Source of the DNA: JAJTFA01 sp051715425
GTDB lineage: Bacteria; Bacteroidota; Bacteroidia; UKL13-3
DNA: 64,000 nt
Direction of reading: 5' to 3'
Assembly: GCA_051715425.1 (NCBI GenBank)
Contig: JBPXJS010000002.1
Span: 186,001 to 250,000 of the forward strand
In this document: positions 36,951 to 45,031 of the stretch, in pieces
Layout: the number at the start of each line of letters is the position of its first letter
Numbering within the stretch: position 1 is the first letter of the stretch
Notes under the pieces: generated by a model
The model's database searches: none
Seen by the model: the letters and a program-made list of their open reading frames with translations, nothing else
What the model was told of the DNA's origin: nothing
Made by a program: the position numbers and the translations under genes

Positions 36951-37616
36951 ATGAAAAAACTCGTTTATATTTTTTTATCTTTTGTGATATTGAGTTCCTG
37001 TGCAGACTCAACGGATGATGATGCTTCATTGGATCTTGGTTACAATTATTATCCGGCAGCCGTAGGAACCATCTGGATTTACCGAGTAGATTCATTTTCT
37101 TATGATGAGAATTCAGGAAGCACCAATATTGATACATTTGATTATGAGTACAAGGAAGTGATCACTTCTATTCTTAACAGCAAACCTGATGGTTCATATG
37201 CTGAATTTCTGATTGACCGGTATTTTAAATTTTCCGATACCACAAACTGGAGTAAAGCAAACTCATGGCGCCTTATTAAAACAAATGAGCGGATAGAAAA
37301 GTATGAAGAGAATGTTATTTATACCAAGCTGCTTTTTCCTTTAACCAATAGAAAGGAGTGGGATGGCAATATGGCCAATAATAAGGGGAAAGAACCATAC
37401 ACCGTTAGGTTTTTTGATGAGCCTTTTGGTACTTATCCGCTAGCATGTAAAATAGAACAATTTCGGGAAGAAAACCTGATAGAGGAAATTATAAGAGAGG
37501 AAGTTTATTCACGCAATACCGGTTTGGTTTATGCCCTGTCTGATTCATTAAATACGCAGGTGAAAGGAACAAGAGGTTACCGGTTGCGTAAAAGTTTAAT
37601 ATCATTTACCCCGTGA
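36951..37616 (+). CDS. Lipoprotein, unknown function
   Basis: The 221-residue protein has a signal with lipobox LSSC, then an acidic stretch (STDDDAS) that may act as a surface-export signal of the kind described in Bacteroidota. The body has repeated YEY/EVI patterns suggesting beta strands. The final TGA overlaps the GTG start of the following subtilase (GTGA), so the two are translationally coupled. I do not recognise the family. It may be a partner or inhibitor of the protease, which is inference from coupling only. Confidence 0.72.
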   Translation: MKKLVYIFLSFVILSSCADSTDDDASLDLGYNYYPAAVGTIWIYRVDSFSYDENSGSTNIDTFDYEYKEVITSILNSKPDGSYAEFLIDRYFKFSDTTNWSKANSWRLIKTNERIEKYEENVIYTKLLFPLTNRKEWDGNMANNKGKEPYTVRFFDEPFGTYPLACKIEQFREENLIEEIIREEVYSRNTGLVYALSDSLNTQVKGTRGYRLRKSLISFTP

Positions 37617-39292
37617 AAAGAATCATTTTATTGTTGTTTTCCTGCATCCTTGCTGCGGCTGCCAGCGCCCAAAAAGGCAAGAACTACGCGTTCTGGATTG
37701 AGTTTAATGCCAAAGATACCGGTACCCAGGTATTATCAAAACCGGAAACCTTGTTTACGGAAAAGGGCATAGACAGAAGGTATAAGTATAAAATCCCATT
37801 CGACTATTTTGACATTCCGGTAAGTGCAGCACATAAGGAAAAGCTGATGGCCAAAGGGTATCATATTTTAGCCCAAAGCCGTTGGTTAAATGCGGTAACC
37901 ATTAAAGCACCTTACAAAGAAGTGGCCGATTCGTTAAAAGGGTGGAAGTTTATAAAACAGGTGATTTATCTGGGAGAACTGGATATAAAGGACAGTGTTA
38001 CCAAACAGCGTGATCTGAGTGAAATGATCAGTATGCTGGAGGCAAAGTTTGACGATATTAAAAAAAAGAAAAAAGATACGCTCTGGTATGGTAAGGCATC
38101 TGCCCAAAACCTAATGTTGAATATACAAACCTTACATAACAAGGGATTTGACGGTACGGGTATAGATATAGCGGTGATTGATGCCGGCTTTAAAAATGCG
38201 AGGTTTCTTCCTCATTTTAAACATTTGTTTGATAGTGCCCGCATTTTAGGAACCTGGGATTTTGTTGCTGCCGAAGAAAATGTTTTTGACGATGATGATC
38301 ACGGACTTTCTGTGTTTTCATGCATTGGAGCCAAAAAGCCATTTGAATACGTGGGTACTGCACCTCAGGCCAACTTTTGGCTGCTCCGAACCGAACAGGC
38401 CGCTACTGAACAACTGCTGGAAGAAGCTTTATGGGTGCAGGCGGTTGAGTTTGCCGATAGTGTGGGCGTGGATATTGTAAACTCTTCGCTGGGGTATAAT
38501 TTGTTTGACGACAAATCAATGAATCACAAACAAAAAGAACTTAACGGACAAACTGCCATTATCAGCAGAGCGGCTTCTATTGCTTCATCGAGGGGATTGC
38601 TGATAGTAAACAGTGCCGGTAATGAAGGTGATAACAAATGGAGGCAGATTGGATTTCCGGCCGATGCCAACGGGATTTTGACAGTTGGATCCGTTGATCA
38701 GAAATTAAACCATTCACTTTTTAGTTCTATTGGTCCAAGTGCAGACAAAAGGATAAAGCCGGATGTAGTGGCAATGGGAGAAAATACCTATGTTGTTTCA
38801 GGATCAGGTACCGTGCATCAGGGTAATGGAACCTCTTACTCAAGTCCGATAATGGCCGGTGTTACCGCCTGCCTGCTGCAATCAAACATAGAAGCAACAC
38901 CCGATCAGATGATAAGGGCATTGCAACTGTCGTCTCACCAATATTATATCCCCGATAAATTTGAGGGTTATGGTTTGCCTGATGCTGCCCTTGCAGATAC
39001 CATACTGAAATTAATGGTGAATTTGTATTCGGGCGATAAATGTTTGGATGCAAGGTGGCTTAAGGACAAAAACGCTCACCTGGTTGTGTATGTAAAGCAA
39101 CCCCAAAAAATAAAGTTGGTGGTTTCCGATGAATTGGGAACTTTCTCTTATGAGTTGTTTGAAAAAATAAAAAGTCCGGGTGTTTACCGTTTCCCGGTTA
39201 AAAAAACAGCAAAACTTCCGGATGGTGTGTATGAAATTAAAGTGATGTTTAACGGAGGTGTAAATTCATTTAAAATCATTAAATCCAAATAG
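37613..39292 (+). CDS. S8 (subtilisin-like) secreted serine protease, GTG start
   Basis: The 559-residue protein has a signal peptide (to ASAQ), a propeptide with SRWLNAVTIKAP, and the S8 triad: Asp190 (AVIDAGF), His230 (DDDHGLSV) and Ser408 (GTSYSSP), with oxyanion Asn in NSAGNEG. The final 85 residues end KLPDGVYEIKVMFNGG and resemble a short T9SS type A sorting domain without its usual opening. It starts with GTG, overlapping the lipoprotein stop by four bases. It is probably an exported protease. Confidence 0.88.
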   Translation: MKRIILLLFSCILAAAASAQKGKNYAFWIEFNAKDTGTQVLSKPETLFTEKGIDRRYKYKIPFDYFDIPVSAAHKEKLMAKGYHILAQSRWLNAVTIKAPYKEVADSLKGWKFIKQVIYLGELDIKDSVTKQRDLSEMISMLEAKFDDIKKKKKDTLWYGKASAQNLMLNIQTLHNKGFDGTGIDIAVIDAGFKNARFLPHFKHLFDSARILGTWDFVAAEENVFDDDDHGLSVFSCIGAKKPFEYVGTAPQANFWLLRTEQAATEQLLEEALWVQAVEFADSVGVDIVNSSLGYNLFDDKSMNHKQKELNGQTAIISRAASIASSRGLLIVNSAGNEGDNKWRQIGFPADANGILTVGSVDQKLNHSLFSSIGPSADKRIKPDVVAMGENTYVVSGSGTVHQGNGTSYSSPIMAGVTACLLQSNIEATPDQMIRALQLSSHQYYIPDKFEGYGLPDAALADTILKLMVNLYSGDKCLDARWLKDKNAHLVVYVKQPQKIKLVVSDELGTFSYELFEKIKSPGVYRFPVKKTAKLPDGVYEIKVMFNGGVNSFKIIKSK

Positions 39293-39307
39293 TGTAAATA
39301 CCCACTT

Positions 39308-39781
39308 ATGAAAAACACAACCGAATTGGAGCATTTTCTTAAAACAGGTTATAAGGAGTTGTTAGTTAAATTGAGCAAAGATACGGTGCCTGCCTGGGGG
39401 GTGATGGATGCACAACAAATGATTGAACACCTGGCCCTGGCTTTAAAAGTTTCAAACGGGTTACTGGATCTGCCCTTATCATCAGAAGAGAGCAGGGCTG
39501 AAAAGCTTAAACGTATTTCTTTGATGAGTGAGCGCCCCTTGCCACAAGGATTTCAAAATCCCTTATTGCCATTAACACCCCTGCCATACGAAACAGAAGA
39601 CCTGGATCAGGCGTATGCATTTCTGGATCACCAGTTAAGCCTGTTTTTTGAGCATTTTTCTTCCATGCCAGAGGGATATACGCGTATGCACAATATGTTC
39701 GGGTTGCTTAACTATGAGGAGTGGTTGTGGTTTCATTACAAACATTTCCAACACCACTTTACTCAATTTGGGCTGGTTTAA
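39308..39781 (+). CDS. DinB-like/DUF1569-type protein
   Basis: The 157-residue protein has the four-helix DinB layout with histidines at the expected places: MIEHLALAL, RMHNMFGLLNYEEW and HYKHFQHH. Such proteins bind a divalent metal and in characterised cases act as thiol-dependent transferases. Bacteroidota that make bacillithiol could use them with that thiol, and bshB1 is the next gene (convergent, 4 bases apart), but that link is only suggestive. Confidence 0.75.
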   Translation: MKNTTELEHFLKTGYKELLVKLSKDTVPAWGVMDAQQMIEHLALALKVSNGLLDLPLSSEESRAEKLKRISLMSERPLPQGFQNPLLPLTPLPYETEDLDQAYAFLDHQLSLFFEHFSSMPEGYTRMHNMFGLLNYEEWLWFHYKHFQHHFTQFGLV

Positions 39782-39785
39782 TCTA

Positions 39786-40502
39786 TTAAAGTAAGGTTAG
39801 CAGATTACTTGTGCCAATAGGTCTTTTTACGGTAAAGCCTTCTCCAAATTCGCTTCCTATTAATCTTCCATACTGGCGGGCTCTTCCTTCAATAAAAGAG
39901 AAAAACTCTTTACCCGATATGGCTGATTCAGGCTCATCAGATTCAGGATTGAAAAACTGACTGCTGAAAGCTTTTATACTTGCAATTTTGGTTTCGTAAT
40001 AAGGTGTAATATCTACAATAATGTCGGGGGTGGTCCAATAGTCCTGTATATAATGATAAACGGCTTTGGGTCTCCATGCTTGCTGTACCTGGCCCTTGTG
40101 TATGGTTTCGATTTTTCTTAATCCGGATAAAAAACAGGCATCATGTAATAAATCTCCCGCACGTCCATGGTCAATATGCCTGTCGATTTCAGAATTGCAG
40201 AGTACAATTTCCGGCTGATATTTCCGGATCATTTCAATTACCTTGAGCAGGTGGTGTTCATCCTTCACAAAAAAACCATCCCTGAAACCAAGATTCTCTC
40301 TGGCATGTATACCAAGAATGGCAGCCGAATCTTCTGCTTCTTTCATCCTTAACTCTGCGCTTCCTCTGGTGCCCAACTCACCCTTGGTTAAATCAATAAT
40401 TCCTGCTTTTTTACCTAAAGCCAGATGCAATAACAAGGTGCCGCTGGCAGCAAGTTCAATATCATCAGGATGCGCTGCAAATGCCAATATATCTAATTTC
40501 AT
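39786..40502 (-). CDS. bshB1: Bacillithiol deacetylase BshB1
   Basis: BshB1 removes the acetyl group from GlcNAc-malate in the second step of bacillithiol synthesis. The 238-residue protein has the zinc-site opening AAHPDDIELAASGTL, the LTKGELGTRGS segment and IDRHIDHGRAGDL with the third zinc His. Length and motifs match the BshB1 branch of the PIG-L family. It is separated from bshC by 18 kb. Confidence 0.92.
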   Translation of the reverse strand: MKLDILAFAAHPDDIELAASGTLLLHLALGKKAGIIDLTKGELGTRGSAELRMKEAEDSAAILGIHARENLGFRDGFFVKDEHHLLKVIEMIRKYQPEIVLCNSEIDRHIDHGRAGDLLHDACFLSGLRKIETIHKGQVQQAWRPKAVYHYIQDYWTTPDIIVDITPYYETKIASIKAFSSQFFNPESDEPESAISGKEFFSFIEGRARQYGRLIGSEFGEGFTVKRPIGTSNLLTLL

Positions 40503-40538
40503 CAGGTTTTATTAAGCTTAGGTTGCAAATGTAATCAA

Positions 40539-41567
40539 CTAATAAGAGAGCACCATATCTGTTTGAGGATATCCGGTGCAGGTGAGTATACGTCCGCTGT
40601 TTAGTTCCTCTTCGGTGAGTACCTCATTATAACTCATTTTAACCTCCCCTCTGTTGCAGGTTAATGAACAGGCTGAACACTTTCCTGCCATACAACTATA
40701 GGGTAAATCTATGCCTGCGTTTAAAGCTGCCTGCAATATGGTTGTTGAAGGAGGCACCAGAAACCGGTCAGTCAGTTTATTCCCTTTTTTAATACTTATT
40801 TCAAACGTTTGTTTGTTTTTAAACTCAAAATGATCTTCCTCTGTTAAGTTGATTACAAATTGTTCTTTCCTGATTTCATTGGCTTTAAATCCATAAGTTA
40901 GCAAGCTTATTACCGTATTCTCCATATAATCATACGGGCCACAAACAAATGCAAGCTTAGGGCCGGTCAACACTTCTTTGCTAAGCACCATATCAATCAG
41001 GTTGCTGTTTAAACGTGCGCGCATTAAATCTTTTGAGGTGCTGAATAACCACCATATCACCAGTTGCTCAGAAAACAGGAATTGCAATTCTTTCAGTTCC
41101 TTCAAAAAAATGGTGGAGGCCTCGTTTCTATTGCTGTATACCAATATTACCTTCGATAAAGGCTCTTTATATAGAAGGCTTTTAATCATGCCAAAAACCG
41201 GGGCAATACCGCTCCCTGCAGCAAACATAAATACGGTTCTTTTCTTCTGAGGTTCAGGTACAATTTTAAATAACCCTGCAGGAGGTAAAACGGTAAAAAG
41301 ATCGCCCGGTTTGGCAGTTTGGGTAAGCAGGGAGGAGGCTTCTCCATTTTCAATCTGTTTTACGGTAATGCTTAATGGTTCTCCAATTTCCGGAGAGGAG
41401 GAGAGGGAATATGATCTTCTGTAAGTGCCTGTTTTATTGCTGAAAACAAAGGTAAGAAATTGCCCCGCCTGATAAACGAATGGATCTCCCTCTACCTGCT
41501 TAAAATAAAAGGTTTTGGTATCGGCAGTATTGCTAATAATATCGGTTAAACAAAGTTTGATCATCAC
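40539..41567 (-). CDS. FNR-type reductase with 2Fe-2S domain (PaaE-like)
   Basis: The 342-residue protein has an FAD-binding domain with RRSYSLSSSP, an NAD(P)-binding domain with GSGIAPVFG, and a C-terminal plant-type ferredoxin domain with CMAGKCSACSLTC and a distant fourth Cys in ILTCTGYP. It passes electrons from NAD(P)H to a partner oxygenase or reductase. The order and length fit PaaE of phenylacetyl-CoA epoxidase and similar proteins, but no paa genes are nearby, so the partner is open. Confidence 0.85.
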   Translation of the reverse strand: MMIKLCLTDIISNTADTKTFYFKQVEGDPFVYQAGQFLTFVFSNKTGTYRRSYSLSSSPEIGEPLSITVKQIENGEASSLLTQTAKPGDLFTVLPPAGLFKIVPEPQKKRTVFMFAAGSGIAPVFGMIKSLLYKEPLSKVILVYSNRNEASTIFLKELKELQFLFSEQLVIWWLFSTSKDLMRARLNSNLIDMVLSKEVLTGPKLAFVCGPYDYMENTVISLLTYGFKANEIRKEQFVINLTEEDHFEFKNKQTFEISIKKGNKLTDRFLVPPSTTILQAALNAGIDLPYSCMAGKCSACSLTCNRGEVKMSYNEVLTEEELNSGRILTCTGYPQTDMVLSY

Positions 41568-41714
41568 ACAGGTATTTGCAATATATTATTAAATGAGATG
41601 TGTATTGTACCGATTTTTTTTAGCACCTGGTCGATAAACCGTTGCTGTTTGCCGATAATCCGTTTTTTGACCAAGGTGGCGGATATAATTTCGCCCCCGG
41701 TTTAGCAAAACGTT

Positions 41715-42521
41715 ATGGGAAGATTGTTTACAGGTGCAGGGTTGTTGATCCTGCTTTTAACTGCCTCATGCAGTAAATTTGAGTTTGATCCTAATCAGGC
41801 TGTTGATCTGAACAGTGGAGAACAACTGAATTATCATTATCAAAATCAACTGGCAGAGCAGGATTCCGTGATCACCATTGCATTAACCGGAGACAGCCAT
41901 ATTGACTACGGAAACACAGAAAAAGTAGTTGAGGCTATCAATAAAGTACCGGAAGTTGATTTTACCATCCATACCGGTGACCTTACCGACAATGGCATAT
42001 TGCAACAATATAAATGGACGGAGCAACGGCTGCGGAAATTAAACAAGCCCTATTTTGCTGTGGTAGGCAATCATGATGTGGTTGGAAAAGGAGAGCGGGT
42101 TTACAGGGAAATGTATGGTAAAACAAATTTTAGCATTATTTACGGGGGTATTAAGTTTATATTTTTTAACAGCAACAGCCGTGAATATGGGTTTAAAGAT
42201 AAGGTGCCTGACCTTGATTGGGTAACGGCAGAAATGCAGCACGATGGTACGTTTGACAGAATAATACTGGTAAGCCATGTGCCGTATTTCAATTATGATT
42301 TTGACCAGTCATATAAAGCCCCGTACCTTAAAATGCTCAAGGATCATGCGGAAAAGAAAAATATAATGGCATCATTTAACGGGCATATGCACGATCCTTC
42401 CGTGGAGAGAACAAGTGGTTCAGGCGTATTGCATATTTGTCCCGGCAGTGTAAACCGCCACCGGTTTATGGTGGTTACCATCAGAGGAAATGAACTTACC
42501 TATGAGCAAAAGAGTTTTTAA
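41715..42521 (+). CDS. Calcineurin-like phosphoesterase, lipoprotein
   Basis: The 268-residue protein has a lipobox (LTASC) and the five metallophosphoesterase motifs: GDSHID, GDLTDNG, GNHD, SHVPY and NGHMHD. It should hydrolyse phosphate esters outside the cytoplasm with a two-metal centre. Its 3' end overlaps the start of the next gene by 20 bases, implying coupled translation. Confidence 0.85.
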   Translation: MGRLFTGAGLLILLLTASCSKFEFDPNQAVDLNSGEQLNYHYQNQLAEQDSVITIALTGDSHIDYGNTEKVVEAINKVPEVDFTIHTGDLTDNGILQQYKWTEQRLRKLNKPYFAVVGNHDVVGKGERVYREMYGKTNFSIIYGGIKFIFFNSNSREYGFKDKVPDLDWVTAEMQHDGTFDRIILVSHVPYFNYDFDQSYKAPYLKMLKDHAEKKNIMASFNGHMHDPSVERTSGSGVLHICPGSVNRHRFMVVTIRGNELTYEQKSF

Positions 42522-43077
42522 CCTCTTATTGAGTGTTTTATTCTGTCTTGTGGCTGTATCATCTCAGGCACAGCAAAGGCGGTGGATTGGAAGTTTACAG
42601 TATGCAGGCAGCCTGGGTTATTTAAGTGCAGGAGCCGGTATTACCAATAAAAGCGGTAAGGTATTTCATGAGTTTTTAGTTGGATATGTACCTGAACAAT
42701 ATGGTGGCAATCTCACCAAGTTTTCGTACAGGTTATCGTGGTTTCCATATCAGGTGAAGTTAAAGAAAGGGTTGTTGTGGCAACCTGTAAACCCGGTATT
42801 TTTTCTATCTTATAATGCAGGACGTGATTTTACCCTCACCCCATCTCATCAAAAATACCATCAGGATTATTATTGGTGGTCCAATGGTTTAAGGAAACAT
42901 ATCGCGGTGAATACAGCCATTATGATTCAGCCTGATGAATGCAAACACCGAAGGTTACAGTTGTTTCTGGAGGCCAATACCAACGATTTGTACCTTCTTA
43001 CCTACTGGGACAATGCAGGCAAAATGGGGTTTGATGAAATCTGGTTTTTAGGAATGGGAGCCAGGGTATTGTTTTAA
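42502..43077 (+). CDS. Predicted outer-membrane barrel protein
   Basis: The 191-residue protein has a signal peptide (to SSQAQ) and alternating aromatic/hydrophobic strands ending in WFLGMGARVLF, a barrel-like C-terminus. No known domain is recognised. ATG 42502 is preferred to the ATG four codons earlier because it gives the basic N-terminus MSKR directly. The 5' end lies inside the phosphoesterase gene. A surface complex with the lipoprotein phosphoesterase is possible. Confidence 0.7.
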   Translation: MSKRVFNLLLSVLFCLVAVSSQAQQRRWIGSLQYAGSLGYLSAGAGITNKSGKVFHEFLVGYVPEQYGGNLTKFSYRLSWFPYQVKLKKGLLWQPVNPVFFLSYNAGRDFTLTPSHQKYHQDYYWWSNGLRKHIAVNTAIMIQPDECKHRRLQLFLEANTNDLYLLTYWDNAGKMGFDEIWFLGMGARVLF

Positions 43078-43580
43078 AGGAGTTTTTCAATAGCGGCTTT
43101 TACCCTGGCAGAGCACGGACTGGTGGGGGAGTAAAAATAATCAGCCACCTCACCTTGCCTGTTGATAAGGTATTTGTGGAAATTCCATTTAGGCGCTCCG
43201 TTTGATTTTTTGTTCTTTTTTGTATTGGCCAGAAATTGATAAAGTGGAATGGCGGCCGGCCCTTTTACATGAATGCGTTCAAAAAGCGGGAATGAAGTTT
43301 GGTATTGGGTGGAACAGAAAGTTTCCAATTGGGTGCCGGTAAGTGGTTCCTGTTTTCCAAAATCATTACTGGGGAAAGCAAGTACCTCAAATCCGCGGTT
43401 CCGGTATAGTTTATATAATATTTCCAGTTCGGCATATTGGGGTGTGAAACCACATTCAGATGCTGTATTTACAATCAACAATACCTTGTTGTGGTAATGA
43501 TCAAGCATAACCGTTTCACCATTCAGGTTCTTCACTTTAAAATGGTAAATGGATTCCGGTATGATTGGTTCGGGCTTCAT
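43074..43580 (-). CDS. Glutathione peroxidase-family thiol peroxidase
   Basis: The 168-residue protein has the peroxidatic Cys43 in NTASECGFTPQY, the Gln segment FPSNDFGKQEP and the Trp in WNFHKYL, the standard catalytic set with Cys in place of selenocysteine. Bacterial members usually use thioredoxin, and here bacillithiol could contribute. The stop overlaps the stop of the convergent barrel gene. Confidence 0.92.
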   Translation of the reverse strand: MKPEPIIPESIYHFKVKNLNGETVMLDHYHNKVLLIVNTASECGFTPQYAELEILYKLYRNRGFEVLAFPSNDFGKQEPLTGTQLETFCSTQYQTSFPLFERIHVKGPAAIPLYQFLANTKKNKKSNGAPKWNFHKYLINRQGEVADYFYSPTSPCSARVKAAIEKLL

Positions 43581-43688
43581 GAAAGATGTATAAGATGTAA
43601 AGAAAAAGTTGTTAAAAATAAAGGTTACCTGTATGTATACACAGCTATATCACTACTTTTGTTTTACCATTTTTATTCAATAAGCTAA

Positions 43689-43922
43689 ATGGAAATTTTT
43701 ATTATTTATCCTGTTTTTATTGGCATTGCGGTTGCAACGGCTCAACTGGCTCATAACAGAGGGTATTCGGCCAGGTGGTGGTTTTTGATTGGATTGCTTT
43801 TACCCATTGTTTCACTTCCCGTTTTATTGCTTTTTAAATCAAAACCAAAACCTCAAACCGGTTATCATGCTCCGGTAGTTCATGAAAACAAGGATAAGGT
43901 ATTGTACCGCAAAGAATCCTGA
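43689..43922 (+). CDS. Small membrane protein, unknown
   Basis: The 77-residue protein has two hydrophobic segments (about 2-18 and 30-49) around NRGYSARWW, then a charged tail. TACTTTTG-like sequence about 30 bases upstream may be its promoter. The GYSARWWFLIGLLLP pattern resembles small PLDc_N-like or membrane-scaffold proteins, but no function can be given. Confidence 0.6.
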   Translation: MEIFIIYPVFIGIAVATAQLAHNRGYSARWWFLIGLLLPIVSLPVLLLFKSKPKPQTGYHAPVVHENKDKVLYRKES

Positions 43923-43925
43923 TAA

Positions 43926-44912
43926 TTATTGTTTTTCCTGTTTGGTAATCAGGTTGGCAATACCAATAATCATTTTATCCAGGTTAATGGATTCTTCTTT
44001 TATCAGGCTTATTACCCTTGCATTATCAGAGTTTAATTCGTTTTCTTCTTCAAAGAGGTGGCAAAGCCCCAGGATATTTGCTGTATGCCGCCTCACGGTA
44101 TGAGAATTATGATAAGCAAGACTGCGCAGGGTGTCCAGTTGGTCTTTTAATTTAATTTCAGCTTCTTTTCTGTGCGTAATATCAGTCATTGTCCCGTTAT
44201 AGATAATGGCTTCGTCAGTAACTTCTGATATAACCGATTTACCCAGCCACCAGATGATTTTGCCATCAGGATATAAAAACCTCCCTTCAAAGGTCCAGGG
44301 TGTTTTATTCTTTTTAGATTCCTCAATAGAATGGCGCCACCTTTCTTTATCCTCCGGGTGAATAAACTCGTGTACTTTATTCATGTCAGATGTATCAAAG
44401 TCAAAATACTCTTTCAACTTGGGGCTTACAAACTTAAAACCAAACTCACCGTTGTGTTTTTCGTACCACTGATAAACAACGGCAGGCACATTTTCTGAAA
44501 GGTCACGAAACATTTGTTCGCTTGCAGCCAGTTTCAATTGATTTGTTTTGATGGAAGTAATATCCTGAGAGATTACCTGAACAGCCATCATTTCACCTGA
44601 CTCATAATTGAGCGGATGAAGGTTAACAATAAAGTAGTTACCACTTAATGAGGTTTCAAAATTCTGGGATTTTTGACTAAGAACAACTTCTGTAATGCGC
44701 TTTAAAATTTTAGAAGTGAATTCAGAGGTAAGAAAATGGCTGATCTGGTTGCCTTCTATAAAATTCTTTTCTAAACCAATCAATCGCCTTACCGCCTGAT
44801 TGGTATATAGAATATTGCCTTGTATATCAATAATTGCCAGATATAGTCCGGTATTGTCCAGAACCTGATCGTAATATTTTACGATGTCCTGAAGGTATTT
44901 AGCATTTTGCAT
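43926..44912 (-). CDS. Double-PAS protein with a DHp-like segment but no ATPase domain
   Basis: The 328-residue protein has two PAS domains (about 12-120 and 130-250, the second with a PAC-like DGKIIWWLG and TDITHRKEAE). They are followed by a helical segment with HNSHTVRRHTANILGL, which looks like the phosphoacceptor helix of Bacteroidota PAS histidine kinases. The protein ends at QEKQ without any HATPase_c domain. There is no response regulator or kinase next to it. It may be phosphorylated by another kinase, or act only by dimer contacts. Confidence 0.78.
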   Translation of the reverse strand: MQNAKYLQDIVKYYDQVLDNTGLYLAIIDIQGNILYTNQAVRRLIGLEKNFIEGNQISHFLTSEFTSKILKRITEVVLSQKSQNFETSLSGNYFIVNLHPLNYESGEMMAVQVISQDITSIKTNQLKLAASEQMFRDLSENVPAVVYQWYEKHNGEFGFKFVSPKLKEYFDFDTSDMNKVHEFIHPEDKERWRHSIEESKKNKTPWTFEGRFLYPDGKIIWWLGKSVISEVTDEAIIYNGTMTDITHRKEAEIKLKDQLDTLRSLAYHNSHTVRRHTANILGLCHLFEEENELNSDNARVISLIKEESINLDKMIIGIANLITKQEKQ

Positions 44913-44973
44913 CCAACAAGAATTGATTTAAAACCGAATTTAAGAATATTATTGATAAGTTAGAAATGAGCCA

Positions 44974-45004
44974 ATAAAAAAGCCCTGCCAAAACTGGCAG
45001 GGCT
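44974..45004 (-). terminator. Terminator of hppA
   Basis: On the minus strand AGCCCTGCC and GGCAGGGCT pair around a 6-base loop and are followed by TTTTTTATT. Confidence 0.92.
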
Positions 45005-45031
45005 CTGATAGTAAGAACTAAATATTGTAAA

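Noticed and set aside
40539..41567. Assignment as paaE of a phenylacetate pathway
   Set aside because: No other paa gene is in the window; only the reductase type is supported.
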